The notes: generated from the sequence alone by a model not told the origin. Positions 18,501-27,835 are shown, numbered from the stretch's first letter. The stretch is 38,050 nt of DNA from Pyrodictiaceae archaeon (GCA_027046265.1 JALTZF010000110.1:1-38050), one strand, 5' to 3'. A program made the numbers and translations.

Positions 18501-19025
18501 CTATTTATGCTTATCTGAACATATGCACACAAATATTGAAACAGCATTATAAATAAATACAGGACATGGTAATGTTGATATAAGCCCTACTATGGCTTCA
18601 TCGATTCTGCAACCGTGAACGCTATATAGATGTGATACTCTGTGGGGGTCATCGCTGCCGCCTAGCCGTTGAATAGGTTTAAAGCATCTTGAAGCATGCG
18701 CTGAAAGAGCTAGCCATGACTCAAGTCCCTTAACAGTTATAGGGCAAACGGTCACAATTAATGGCTCATAGAACGGGCTGAGTGTTATATAGTCTATGTG
18801 CCACCATGGCTTCTTGCTCTTGGAGAGATGCCGGCATACTCTCGTCTTGAACTTAACTGGGCCAAGTGCTGAGCCTATGTAGATGTACATGCCTGGCTGA
18901 AGCTTAACACTAAGTCTACGTCCTACCCTACCCTTAAAGCTCTGTCTTAGCCTAAAACCAATAACATAATAGCCGTTTGACTGCATAACTTTCAAGATAG
19001 ACTTCTCGCAACCATCCTTACACAA
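18501..19025 (-). CDS. DUF123 GIY-YIG-like nuclease-related protein
   Basis: The DUF123 signature is present: PGMYIYIGSALGP followed by TRVCRHLSK and KPWWHIDYITLSP. The family is related to GIY-YIG endonucleases and is also found fused to endonuclease III in some archaea. A role in DNA repair is inferred, not shown. The longest frame starts at TTG 19025; M14 (18986) gives a more usual N-terminus because DUF123 proteins begin close to the first beta-strand. 174 residues is a little long for the domain, leaving about 30 C-terminal residues rich in Cys and hydrophobics with no clear role. Confidence 0.82.
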   Translation of the reverse strand: MCKDGCEKSILKVMQSNGYYVIGFRLRQSFKGRVGRRLSVKLQPGMYIYIGSALGPVKFKTRVCRHLSKSKKPWWHIDYITLSPFYEPLIVTVCPITVKGLESWLALSAHASRCFKPIQRLGGSDDPHRVSHLYSVHGCRIDEAIVGLISTLPCPVFIYNAVSIFVCICSDKHK

Positions 19026-19193
19026 GGTTACATGAACACCTTTGCTAGTAGCTATAGAGCCCGCGACTTGTGGTGTAGGAGGCTACTAAAGTTTATCCTT
19101 ATTATACCCGTAACACCAACATATACCTCTAGAATATCTAAGGCTACATGGATAGCAGACTCGCAACCAGGCCCAGGCCTAGGGTGGTATGAA

Positions 19194-19589
19194 GTGAGTG
19201 AATGGGCTAAAGAGCTTACTGGGTGGCTACGCCAAAGAGGCTTCAGTTTTGAAGCGGAAGGAGAGGCCATAAGAGTACACTTAGACAACGGTATTATAGT
19301 AGAGGTTGTAGAGTCCAGAAAAGGTCGAGGCTATGATGTAGTAGTTACTGTACCTTTGCCAGGTAATAGTGATGAAGCACTTGATGAGGCATCGCAAAAA
19401 GCTATTGTTGATGCATACAAGATACTTGGGGGACTCTCCGTAGACGAGATACGTTACGAGGTTGACGATAGCATGCCCGAATATCCATCACTACGCGTAT
19501 ACGCCGTAGGCTTTAGTGACCCTACCTATATGGCTAAGAAGCTCGTTGAAACACTATCGGAGTTCGCACCAAGCAATAACAGCGATTAA
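19194..19589 (+). CDS. Conserved-looking protein of unknown function
   Basis: I do not recognise a family. From GTG 19194 (VSEWAKELTGWLRQRG) the 131 residues look like one compact alpha/beta domain with an amphipathic N-terminal helix and alternating strands (IRVHLDNGIIVEVVES, YDVVVTVPLP), and end in a polar tail. The frame is open back to ATG 19032, but that extension is not protein-like and overlaps promoter-like sequence (AAAGTTTATCC near 19087), while GGGTGG sits nine bases before GTG 19194. It lies 67 bases upstream of the CDP-alcohol transferase gene in the same direction and may share its transcript. Confidence 0.6.
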   Translation: MSEWAKELTGWLRQRGFSFEAEGEAIRVHLDNGIIVEVVESRKGRGYDVVVTVPLPGNSDEALDEASQKAIVDAYKILGGLSVDEIRYEVDDSMPEYPSLRVYAVGFSDPTYMAKKLVETLSEFAPSNNSD

Positions 19590-19671
19590 ACCAAGCATTG
19601 ATTGTAACTCTAGATACTACTTGATTTTTAGGGCTACTATTTGCCTCAGAGTATAGTTGGTGTTTGGTCAC

Positions 19672-20262
19672 ATGCTTACGAGGCTTAGGCCCTTTGCCAA
19701 CAAGCTCTTAGAGTACCCAGCTAGGTTCTTAGCATTTCTTCCAGCAGATGTATATACCGCCGCAAGTCTCGTACCAGCAGTACTTTACCTTGCCGCATGC
19801 TTTAAAAGAGATGTCCTCACTGGGCTAGTCTTGCTTGTTCTAGGTAGTTTACTCGACGCTATTGATGGTGCAGTTGCCAGAGTTCGAGGTGAAGCAGGCC
19901 CTCGAGGAGCTTTTCTTGACAGTGTCATAGACCGTGTGTCTGACTCCATATACATTATGGGGTTCCTGCTCTTAGGCTATGACCCATACCTTGTATATGT
20001 TGTACTCGTTGGCTCTCTTCTAATAAGTTATACGAGAGCGAGATTTGAAGGACTTGCAGGAAAGAGTATGGAAGGGTTAGGTGTCATGGAGCGAGGTGAT
20101 AGAATAATATTCTTTGTTGTTATTCTCTTGCTACATTATCTAGGCTACATGAATACTGCGAGCCATTTACTCTTTATTACAGCTATCTTAACGTGGTTTA
20201 CTGTGTTACAGCGCTTTGTTAAAGGATATGCTATGTTGGCAAGGAGCCAAAGAGAGTTCTAA
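19672..20262 (+). CDS. CDP-alcohol phosphatidyltransferase, candidate archaetidylinositol phosphate synthase
   Basis: The CDP-alcohol transferase motif D-x2-D-G-x2-A-R-x(n)-G-x3-D-x3-D is complete: DAIDGAVARV, then GAFLDSVIDRV. Several hydrophobic helices surround it, consistent with the six-helix membrane enzyme. In archaea relatives join CDP-archaeol to inositol 1-phosphate or to glycerol phosphate. The nearby inositol-1-phosphate synthase makes the inositol version attractive, but that is inference. ATG 19672 is the likely start; the frame opens at TTG 19657. The next gene begins 24 bases after the stop, suggesting an operon. Confidence 0.85.
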   Translation: MLTRLRPFANKLLEYPARFLAFLPADVYTAASLVPAVLYLAACFKRDVLTGLVLLVLGSLLDAIDGAVARVRGEAGPRGAFLDSVIDRVSDSIYIMGFLLLGYDPYLVYVVLVGSLLISYTRARFEGLAGKSMEGLGVMERGDRIIFFVVILLLHYLGYMNTASHLLFITAILTWFTVLQRFVKGYAMLARSQREF

Positions 20263-20286
20263 GGGCTAGGTAGGAGAGTCATAATA

Positions 20287-21879
20287 GTGTGTTCCTTTGA
20301 GTATTCATATGGAGGGCGTGTAGCCCTGTCAAGGCTTAATTTGTGCCCGGTTGTTGTTGGTGCACAGCGTGTTTATACAAGTTTTAGGCCTACAAGATAT
20401 GTTGAAGCTGTAGTAGCTGTTGCAGGAATAATTGTCTATGCTGGCTCACTGGATGAGGCTAATGGTGTTGCTGCAAGAATGGCTAGTATTCTTGGGTGCA
20501 GAGCTAAGCATGAGATGTTTGATGGCATAGCGGTTCCAGGCTTCGTTGATGCACACATGCACCTTGCATCATTAGGGTTTGAGTCTGAGGGTGTTGACCT
20601 TAGAGGCGCCGACTCTATTGATGCACTTAAGGCCATTCTTGCACGGGAAGCTAGGAGGTTTAGTGGCTGGATTTATGGCAGGGGTTGGGACCAAGAAAGG
20701 ATGAGTTCATGGCCTACGAGATACGACTTAGACGAAGTTGTACCCGATAAACCTGTTGTCTTGATGCGCGTATGTGGACACGCCGCCGTGGTCAATACGA
20801 GGGCTTTAGAGGAATTGGGCCTGCTAAAAGCTGGTAGGAGCGAGTACGTGGATTACGGGTGTGATGGCTCTCCTACTGGGATACTGTATGAGGAGGAGGC
20901 CTATAGGGCTTATGAACGTGCAAGGCAGGGGGCTGACTCTGTAAAGCTCGTACTTAAAGGTCAAGAAGTGCTGTTAAGGCATGGAGTTACAATGGTTAGT
21001 GCCATGGATGTCTCTGCGAGGGAGGCTGCTGGATTAATGGCTGCGTGGAGAAGCGGGCTTCTGCATGTTAGAACTAGAGCTTATATTGGTTGGAATCTCT
21101 TCAAGCAGTTATCCGCTGCAGGGGCTGCGTTCGCTGGCTTAGGTGATGATATTTTACGTTTTGTCGGTATAAAACTATATATGGATGGTAGTCTTGGTGC
21201 ACGTACTGCATGGCTAAGAGAGCCTTATAGCGACGCTGACACCGTAGGTAAACCACTACTAGACTCTAAAAGGCTTGCTCAAAGAGCAAAACAAGCACGG
21301 AGCCAAGGCTTTGATGTCGCTGTCCACGCTATAGGTGATGCAGCACTTGCGGAGGCTTTGAAAGGACTAGAAGCTTCGAGGTGTAAATGCCGTATAGAGC
21401 ATGCGAGCCTAGCTACTCCCGACCTCATAGATCATATGAGTAGGTTAGGCTTGAGAGTAGCTGTACAGCCACGCTTCGTGGTCAGCGACTACTGGGCAGT
21501 AGAGAGACTAGGAGACCGAGCTAGATGGGTCTATCCATTCAGAACAATGCTTTCACGTGGTATCCAGTTGGGCTTCTCTAGTGATGCCCCAGTAGAGCCT
21601 GTAAACCCATTAGAGGGTGTCTATGCAGCAGTTACTAGGGGTGCATTAGCATCAGTCACAAAGAGCGAGAGCTTGGACGTAGAGACTGCCATGCATCTTT
21701 ATACTCAAGGCTCAGCCCTCGTGCTAGGTGAGACGAGGGCTGGTTGTCTTGAGCCCGGATGCTATGCTGATGTAGCCATTTTAGAGTCTGATCCCCTGGA
21801 GGAGACAATTGAAATCTTGCCAGACATCAGGGTGGTAGCAACTATTGTTGGAGGAGAGGTTGTCTGGAGACGTGTGTAA
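20287..21879 (+). CDS. YtcJ-type amidohydrolase (amidohydrolase family 3)
   Basis: The metal-binding motifs of the amidohydrolase superfamily are intact: PGFVDAHMHL with H90 and H92, AVHAIGDAAL, RIEHASL and GFSSDAPVEPVNP. The C-terminal composite beta-domain ends in VVATIVGGEVVWRRV. YtcJ-like proteins hydrolyse formamides or related amides, and the substrate of the archaeal branch is not known. 530 residues with GTG 20287 is normal, and GGAGAG stands about ten bases upstream. The following CitG-like gene overlaps its 3' end by up to 35 bases, so the two are very likely co-translated. Confidence 0.88.
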   Translation: MCSFEYSYGGRVALSRLNLCPVVVGAQRVYTSFRPTRYVEAVVAVAGIIVYAGSLDEANGVAARMASILGCRAKHEMFDGIAVPGFVDAHMHLASLGFESEGVDLRGADSIDALKAILAREARRFSGWIYGRGWDQERMSSWPTRYDLDEVVPDKPVVLMRVCGHAAVVNTRALEELGLLKAGRSEYVDYGCDGSPTGILYEEEAYRAYERARQGADSVKLVLKGQEVLLRHGVTMVSAMDVSAREAAGLMAAWRSGLLHVRTRAYIGWNLFKQLSAAGAAFAGLGDDILRFVGIKLYMDGSLGARTAWLREPYSDADTVGKPLLDSKRLAQRAKQARSQGFDVAVHAIGDAALAEALKGLEASRCKCRIEHASLATPDLIDHMSRLGLRVAVQPRFVVSDYWAVERLGDRARWVYPFRTMLSRGIQLGFSSDAPVEPVNPLEGVYAAVTRGALASVTKSESLDVETAMHLYTQGSALVLGETRAGCLEPGCYADVAILESDPLEETIEILPDIRVVATIVGGEVVWRRV

Positions 21880-22771
21880 GGACATTGCACGAGTGTGCGC
21901 TGAGGCTGCTATGCTTGAGGCGATTATTCCGAGGCCAGGACTCACTAGCGTTATGAGGCCAAGGCCGGATCATGATCCATGGTCTTTCGTGAAGCTTCCA
22001 TCATATGCTTATGAGGCATGCTTATGTTCATGTAAGCGTGGCTACATACTAGCCAATGGGTGGTCTTCTTGTTGGAGGAGAAGTGTAGAGGAGCTTGCAC
22101 GATGGGGTAACCCTGGCCTAGGAATGCTCTTTCTCCAAAGTCTTCAAGCCGCAGCAGTAGGTGCATCAGCTAGGGAAGGGAGGGATCTCGAGGACTACGC
22201 GGTAATGGGATGGTCCAGAAGGCTTGTAGAGGCTGAGGGTGTTATAGGGGCTCTAAACTTCTATGCTGCGCTCCATACCGTGTCACCGAGCTATCTTGGC
22301 CGGATATCGCATAGCGGGCTTCCTGACGCGACCACTGGCCTCCTAGCATTAGAGGAGATAATAGAGAGACAGATCACATTAACACACATTGTAGACGTGG
22401 CATCGCTCTATGACCCCGTGCTCCAAGATGCATCAAGGCTTCTAAGCATAAGCCTAGGCTATATACTACCCTTACTGGAAGCAAAGGCTAAATCTCATGG
22501 TGTAATAGAGGCCGTTAAGAGAGTTTTATACCATATGGCTGCTAGGCTAGACGATTTCATCTTGAAAAGGAAGCTTGGAGAAGAGGCCCATAGGATTAAG
22601 GAGTTATTCTTAGAGGCTGAGCATGGCAGCATACTTGCAGAGTCTCTACTTTGGAGATTCTTTCGAGGCAAAAGAGCTGGCCCAGGTTCTATTGCTGACC
22701 TTTTAGTTAACGCGCTCACACGCCTGTTATACAAGCAGATAAAAAGTGGTGTTATGTTTTCTCTCGTCTAA
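21845..22771 (+). CDS. CitG/MdcB-like triphosphoribosyl-dephospho-CoA synthase family protein
   Basis: The family core is visible: EAIIPRPGLTSV followed by DHDPWSFVKLPSYAYEACL, and GNPGLGMLFLQSLQAAAVG, matching the PKPGLV, DMD and NTNLGxxLLL-type motifs of CitG. In bacteria CitG makes the prosthetic-group precursor of citrate lyase or malonate decarboxylase. Neither enzyme is seen here, so the archaeal protein probably makes a different product. The frame opens at TTG 21845; TTG 21860 or GTG 21872 are alternatives, and the GGAGGAG at 21850-21856 could serve the latter. It overlaps the amidohydrolase gene upstream and the convergent helicase gene by 20 bases at the end. Confidence 0.78.
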   Translation: MLEERLSGDVCKDIARVCAEAAMLEAIIPRPGLTSVMRPRPDHDPWSFVKLPSYAYEACLCSCKRGYILANGWSSCWRRSVEELARWGNPGLGMLFLQSLQAAAVGASAREGRDLEDYAVMGWSRRLVEAEGVIGALNFYAALHTVSPSYLGRISHSGLPDATTGLLALEEIIERQITLTHIVDVASLYDPVLQDASRLLSISLGYILPLLEAKAKSHGVIEAVKRVLYHMAARLDDFILKRKLGEEAHRIKELFLEAEHGSILAESLLWRFFRGKRAGPGSIADLLVNALTRLLYKQIKSGVMFSLV

Positions 22772-25700
22772 CACTTATTCTCCCTTTTAATGCTGCCAAG
22801 GCAACCGTGTAGGTAGTTTTTGCCATTGCCTCTGCAAGACTCTTCAACGCATTCTCCAGCTCCTCAACATCTCTCCTAGACCTGGCTTTGTTTGCCCAGT
22901 CTAAGTAGTATCTTACTCTAGGCTCAATAGTAACTAGGAGCGGTACTGTCTTTGCTTCTTCTGGTAATAAACCGGTAGCATCAACTATTCTTCCTTCATG
23001 TTCGGCTGCACGTAGTAACATGAGTCCTGTATAGCTTCCCGCGAGTATGCGGAATATGATGTTCTTCTGCTCCTTTCCATAATACATGACTCTGAATTTA
23101 CGACTTAACAATCTGTCAATATGCGATAAGAGTATCTGGGCCATGCGAGAGGCTTGGTCTATGCTTATGCGCTCATGATATGTGTCCACACTAATACTCT
23201 CGCCATCATACGAGGCTACAGCTAACACGCCTATAGTCCCCTCATCTGCTTGTATGGTGTCATAAAGTACTGCTACTGCACCAATGCCATGACTAGTACT
23301 CGGCCGCGGGTACTCTAGGATAATGCCTCTCGACTCTACAAGTGTGGTTCCCGCCAGTACACGTGCAGCGTAGGCAGCCAGGTTTCTCGCTCTTGTAAGC
23401 GGTATTTCTCCACGTAGTACTCTGAGAGCTGTAGGGGGGTCAATAGCTGCAGCCAAAGGTATCGATATAGGAGGATAATCATACTCTTCTAATTCATGCG
23501 CTATCTTTAACCAGTCTAGCTGGTCTAGAATACCCGCTGCCTCACGCTCCCATAAATGAATGAGCTTCATAGATCCAACTGAGACGACACGGTACTGAAT
23601 TAGGCCGAGCGGTATAGCGTATTCCGGGTTAATCCTCAAGTACACGAGTAGAAACACTAGCCCCAAGCGTAGATCCTCTGAGTTAACCCCGCCAGGCGCC
23701 TCAAATACACGTCCATAAGTGTAGTCACGGTATCTCCCAGAGATTGGCGCGTTTAGAGGGATGCTCGCAAGCTCATGATAGACGCGGGGACCATTTCCTC
23801 CCCTAGACAAGCGTGGACGGCGGCTCTCTACTAGCCATTCAACATCTATAGGCTCTTCTACGAGTTCGCCGAAGCCTTGCATTGGCGCTGAAACATTTAA
23901 GACTACTATGGGGTAAAGTCTTCCAAACCGTATGTCATCTATGAAGCTTGGCTTCTCACCCCACCCACGCTTCACATCCTCGTATCGTGCAACAGCCCTA
24001 GCAAGCCAGTCATTCTCGTGGATGGCCTCCTCAGGAGGCTGCTCATATATCCTGTATTCTCTAGGCTCAACACGCACCACAATATTCTCTGTCATCGAGT
24101 CATAACTCCCAGGCTGGTACTTCTCAATAGCATCTCTCACTGAGACTTCTTCGCCTCTCAACAAGATCTCCCGTCCACCATGAACCACTACCTTACGGTA
24201 CCCATAAGGTGGGCCATGTTCGTAGAATCCTATATTGTTCCAGAAACTTTTCCCTTTACGTGTAGGTACGAGTCTTGAACCCGTTAGAGACGGAGCCTCT
24301 TCAATGAAACCCGTACTGCGTAGTAGCTTTTCTTCATCCTCGTCTAGCTTTACACCACGTAGAACTCGCCATAGAGCCTTAAAGAGAGTAGCGTAATGGT
24401 TGTAAGGATTAATATAGAGTTTCTCGAGGGGAAGAGTAAGCCACTCTTTTAACGCACTTGACCCAGTCTCGAGCAGTTTGCGGTCCCAAAGCCCGCTAGG
24501 GATGACTATTGTCTCAGTTACGCCTATCTCTCTCCTTCTACCTTTACGGCCTTCACGCTGCATGTACTCACGCAAATCCATTGGCAGGCCTACATGAACT
24601 ACTCTATTGACTGTACCAATATCTATTCCTTGAGCTAATGTACGTACAGTTATTATAACACGTACTCTCCCTTCCCGTGCCGCCTCTTCGATAATTTCCC
24701 TCTTAGACTTAGAGACCAAATGATGGTGGACTGCCACAAGGCCTTGTAAACCTTGAGGAAGCCTCTCAATTAACCCACGGTAAAGACGTTCAGCCATACG
24801 TATACTCCTTGTAAAGACTAATGTCACCATGCCTGGTCCACTGGATTCAAGTATGGCTTGAAGTATCTCAACGGGGTCTAAGCCGGGACGAGGCGGACGT
24901 AGCCCTATAGCTTCAAGAGCCTCATACACTTCGTAGAAGTGTTCACGGAAACTCCTCTCATCTTCAACAACGTCTAAGACCCATGGAGCCCTTGAAGCTA
25001 TTACGGCTGAATACGCTCGAACATAGTCTTTAAGAGCTTCAACACCCTTACCTAGAGCCACGATTGACCTATTGGGTGTCTTGAAGGGCTTGCCCTTGAT
25101 TACACGTGTTCTGCGCCCCGTAAGTTTCTCAAGGTACTCGGCAAGCTCGTATGGATTTCCTAGTGTAGCCGAGAGAACTACTACCCTTGGAGGCTTTGAT
25201 GATAAGTGTTTCACTATGAGTTCTACCATTGCTAAAAGAAGATTTGCACCGCGAGGCCCATAGAAGTCAAGTTCATCAAAAACGATGAGGTCCACATTTG
25301 ACAAATAGTCTTCTAGGAGAGCACGATTTGGCGTTACAGCAAGTCTTTTCATTTCAGCAAGGAGGAAAGCCGGATTCGTAACAACGACATAAGCCTTAGT
25401 CAACGTAGCAAGGACATCCTCGTTTCTCTTGCCCCTTCTCTCTAGGGAAGGCCTATCTATTCTTACGACTGCCCTCTCATACCCTACAGCTTTGTAGTAT
25501 TCTTCGAGTCTACGTATCTGATCTGCTGCTAGAGCGAGCGTGGGATAAACAGCTAAGACCCGCCACTCATTACGTATAGCTGCTAGTGCCCAGGCCTCAG
25601 TCTTGCCCGACCCGGTGCGTGCTGTTAGTACGACATTCTCTCCTTTCTCGAGGGCATTAATACTATTAAGCTGGTGTTTATATAAATGTGCCGAGCCTAT

Positions 25701-25838
25701 GCGGTGTTTGCTTAGTTCAGCAATAAGATCGCAAAACTTTACATTAGTTTTCTCTGGCTCTTCTCCAGGTTCCTCCCAAACAATGAGTTCATATCCAAGA
25801 GCTCTTAGTGATAAAACTGTTTTACTGGCCCCCGCCAC
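22752..25838 (-). CDS. Large SF2 DExx helicase with about 590-residue uncharacterised C-terminus
   Basis: Helicase motifs appear in order: Q-like region YKHQLNSINALEKG, motif I TARTGSGKT (K79), Ia YPTLALAADQ, motif II FDELD (188-191, DELD), motif III SATLG (222-226), motif V TLAQGIDIG and motif VI QREGRKGRR (426-434). Domain order resembles Hrq1/Lhr-type helicases. The second half (about 435-1028) has no motif I can name; in particular I see no cysteine-rich zinc module like that of Hrq1/MrfA. A role in DNA repair or RNP remodelling is inference. GTG 25838 starts the frame; its 3' end overlaps the convergent CitG-like gene by 20 bases. Confidence 0.85.
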   Translation of the reverse strand: MAGASKTVLSLRALGYELIVWEEPGEEPEKTNVKFCDLIAELSKHRIGSAHLYKHQLNSINALEKGENVVLTARTGSGKTEAWALAAIRNEWRVLAVYPTLALAADQIRRLEEYYKAVGYERAVVRIDRPSLERRGKRNEDVLATLTKAYVVVTNPAFLLAEMKRLAVTPNRALLEDYLSNVDLIVFDELDFYGPRGANLLLAMVELIVKHLSSKPPRVVVLSATLGNPYELAEYLEKLTGRRTRVIKGKPFKTPNRSIVALGKGVEALKDYVRAYSAVIASRAPWVLDVVEDERSFREHFYEVYEALEAIGLRPPRPGLDPVEILQAILESSGPGMVTLVFTRSIRMAERLYRGLIERLPQGLQGLVAVHHHLVSKSKREIIEEAAREGRVRVIITVRTLAQGIDIGTVNRVVHVGLPMDLREYMQREGRKGRRREIGVTETIVIPSGLWDRKLLETGSSALKEWLTLPLEKLYINPYNHYATLFKALWRVLRGVKLDEDEEKLLRSTGFIEEAPSLTGSRLVPTRKGKSFWNNIGFYEHGPPYGYRKVVVHGGREILLRGEEVSVRDAIEKYQPGSYDSMTENIVVRVEPREYRIYEQPPEEAIHENDWLARAVARYEDVKRGWGEKPSFIDDIRFGRLYPIVVLNVSAPMQGFGELVEEPIDVEWLVESRRPRLSRGGNGPRVYHELASIPLNAPISGRYRDYTYGRVFEAPGGVNSEDLRLGLVFLLVYLRINPEYAIPLGLIQYRVVSVGSMKLIHLWEREAAGILDQLDWLKIAHELEEYDYPPISIPLAAAIDPPTALRVLRGEIPLTRARNLAAYAARVLAGTTLVESRGIILEYPRPSTSHGIGAVAVLYDTIQADEGTIGVLAVASYDGESISVDTYHERISIDQASRMAQILLSHIDRLLSRKFRVMYYGKEQKNIIFRILAGSYTGLMLLRAAEHEGRIVDATGLLPEEAKTVPLLVTIEPRVRYYLDWANKARSRRDVEELENALKSLAEAMAKTTYTVALAALKGRISVRREKT

Positions 25839-25960
25839 TCTAGTGGCTCCCCTAGGTAAGAACCCTTATACTGCATCTTCCAGAGAAAAGCGCTATTGCA
25901 TAATTGTGGGATGTAAGATGCATAAAATCATGATGCACTATTTTAGAGTTGGAGCTAGTC

Positions 25961-26860
25961 TCACGATATTATTCTCGAGACGTAAAGCCTAGACTTTATG
26001 GCATCATAGAATACTTCCACGCCTGCAAGTCTTGGAAGCTTTGTTACTATATCACGTTCGCTTATAATGCCTATGGGTCTACCATCTTCGTCTACAACAG
26101 GAAGCCCTCCAAGACCTCTTCTTCTCATAAGTCTTAATGCCTCGCCAACATCCATGTCTGGCTTAGCTGTCGGAGGCTCCCCAGTAGCTATGCTTGATAC
26201 AGGCTGTGATAGAATCTCTTTTTCTCTCTTAGAGGAAAGAGCCTCCAAGACCTCGTCCGAGGACAAGTAAGCTATTACATCGTGTACGGTTACTAAAGAG
26301 TCAAGCTTGCCTTCTTCATCAACTATGGGTATATGCCAGATACGGTGCTTCGACATAGGCTCTATAGCCTTATATATTGGGTCATCGTCAGCTAACACTG
26401 CACCCTCAAGTGCACTCATCACTTCATGTGTTGCTATGTGGAGTTTCCTTGATGCAAGAATGCTTGCTATATGGCGCTCGGAGATTATCCCTAAAACACG
26501 CTTATTATCGTCAACAACTACAACAGCACCAACATTCATTCTAGACATAATCTCCAACACGTCTTCAACACGAAACCTTCCAACAACTACATTCGGAGGA
26601 TTTGTACGCATTATGTCTGCTACCTTTGTTGTTGTAAGCTTCTCGTAAAGTCTCTGCTCGTTAAAGCCCTCCCACACAGTATTTAATATGCGTCTAACTG
26701 AAAGTATTCCAAGGAGCTTACCCTCATCATCAACTACTACCCCACGGCGTACACCACGTTGCTCGAACGCTGTTATAGCCTCTGCAACTGTTTCCTCGGG
26801 ATCGAGCACAGCTGCTGGTGGATAGTGTCCTAGCAGTATAAGGCTTTGCATTGACGACAA
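25961..26860 (-). CDS. Protein of four CBS domains (two Bateman modules)
   Basis: Four CBS repeats fill the 299 residues; each ends in the usual G-hydrophobic-(I/V)-(S/T)-x-R/H-D/H pattern: LLGILSVRRIL, VLGIISERHIA, LDSLVTVHDVI and PIGIISERDIV. CBS pairs bind adenosine nucleotides, SAM or metals and act as regulatory sensors. There is no fused catalytic domain, so it should act on a partner protein that the sequence does not reveal. TTG 26860 has GGTG eight bases upstream and is preferred to ATG 26851. It lies between the helicase gene and aIF2-beta, all on the minus strand, with small gaps. Confidence 0.92.
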   Translation of the reverse strand: MSSMQSLILLGHYPPAAVLDPEETVAEAITAFEQRGVRRGVVVDDEGKLLGILSVRRILNTVWEGFNEQRLYEKLTTTKVADIMRTNPPNVVVGRFRVEDVLEIMSRMNVGAVVVVDDNKRVLGIISERHIASILASRKLHIATHEVMSALEGAVLADDDPIYKAIEPMSKHRIWHIPIVDEEGKLDSLVTVHDVIAYLSSDEVLEALSSKREKEILSQPVSSIATGEPPTAKPDMDVGEALRLMRRRGLGGLPVVDEDGRPIGIISERDIVTKLPRLAGVEVFYDAIKSRLYVSRIIS

Positions 26861-26915
26861 GAGTTGAACACCAAGAAGATGGTATCATCGTAGACGGTAA
26901 TAAATAATGCTGGGT

Positions 26916-27365
26916 TTACAGTGGGGGTACGGGCTGCTCGGCGCCACATGCTTCACATATTAGAATCCACGCCTTGCCTCTCTTTTCTAGTCTTGTGTCA
27001 GGAGCACCACAAGTTGGGCAGAGAACATATGTCCTCACAAACCTGCTTATAAGGTTATTTAGCGTGGCACTTGAAACTTTAGCATTTATTGTCAATATAC
27101 CACTTTCATCGTCGTAGTTCCCGCTTGTACCTAACTCCTTCAATAAATACCTCATTACTATGCGTGGCTCTCGCCTCATGATGCTGGTTAATTGCCTAAA
27201 ATTCCGTATCATAGTCTTAGTTCCAACTCTCTCTATAACCAAGCGCGGGAGTTCGAAACGTGATGCTTTTGAGCCTCTTATAGGTAAGCGCTGGTACAGT
27301 CTTTGTAGCAAATACTCATAATCATAGAGTATTTGAGTGCCCCTGCTCTGACTCACACTTATCAC
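26916..27365 (-). CDS. eif2b: Translation initiation factor aIF2 subunit beta
   Basis: aIF2 is the heterotrimeric GTPase that brings initiator tRNA to the small subunit. The beta subunit is identified by the central domain (RMVIERVGTK-like run RLVIERVGTKTMIRNF, then RREPRIVMRYLLKELG) and the C-terminal zinc ribbon YVLCPTCGAPDT...LICEACGAE. 149 residues is typical of archaeal beta, which lacks the lysine-rich N-terminus of eukaryotes. GTG 27365 and GTG 27356 are the possible starts. It diverges from the DUF424 gene over a 146-base gap that must hold both promoters. Confidence 0.95.
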   Translation of the reverse strand: MISVSQSRGTQILYDYEYLLQRLYQRLPIRGSKASRFELPRLVIERVGTKTMIRNFRQLTSIMRREPRIVMRYLLKELGTSGNYDDESGILTINAKVSSATLNNLISRFVRTYVLCPTCGAPDTRLEKRGKAWILICEACGAEQPVPPL

Positions 27366-27511
27366 CTAAGAAACGGTACAGTGGGCTATAGTGTAATAAA
27401 TTCTGTCCTCTCCGAAACAGTAATATTAGTAGCTTCATGCAGAAAAACATGGCAATTGTAGGTTGCCCATTCGTTTGCCGAACATTAGTATGAGGCGAGA
27501 GGAGCAATACT

Positions 27512-27835
27512 ATGGAAGAACCACTGGTCTACATGAAAATTAGTGAAGCACAAGGTGAAAAAGTTATTGCAATATGCGATCAAGAGTTATTAGGACTTAA
27601 AATAGTCGATAAAGAACTTAACATAGTATTCCATGTGAATGAACACTTCTACGGTGGTGAACTAGTACCAGTAAGTTATGCTATGTCAAAAGCTAAGGAA
27701 GCAACGATATTGAATCTCGTAGGAAAAAACACAGTCACTGCAGCTATCAGGGAGGGGCTTGTACACCCTGATGCAGTGATAAGAATCGCTGATGTACCTC
27801 ATGCACAGACTGTGCGGATGAAGATGAGTTATTGA
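27512..27835 (+). CDS. DUF424 archaeal protein
   Basis: I recognise the DUF424 family: GEKVIAICDQELLGLKI near the N-terminus, FYGGELVP in the middle and NLVGKNTVTAAIREGLVHPD near the end. The family is archaeal, about 100 residues and often found near translation genes; here it diverges from aIF2-beta, consistent with that association. Biochemical function is unknown. ATG 27512 has GAGGAG seven bases upstream. Its last 89 bases overlap the frame of the next convergent gene, an unusually long overlap for this window. Confidence 0.85.
   Translation: MEEPLVYMKISEAQGEKVIAICDQELLGLKIVDKELNIVFHVNEHFYGGELVPVSYAMSKAKEATILNLVGKNTVTAAIREGLVHPDAVIRIADVPHAQTVRMKMSY

Noticed and set aside
18322-18552. 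A 76-residue frame between ino1 and the DUF123 gene
   Set aside because: It covers the ino1 promoter region and runs 52 bases into the DUF123 3' end on the other strand. No ribosome-binding site and no family; not supported, though a small gene cannot be fully excluded.
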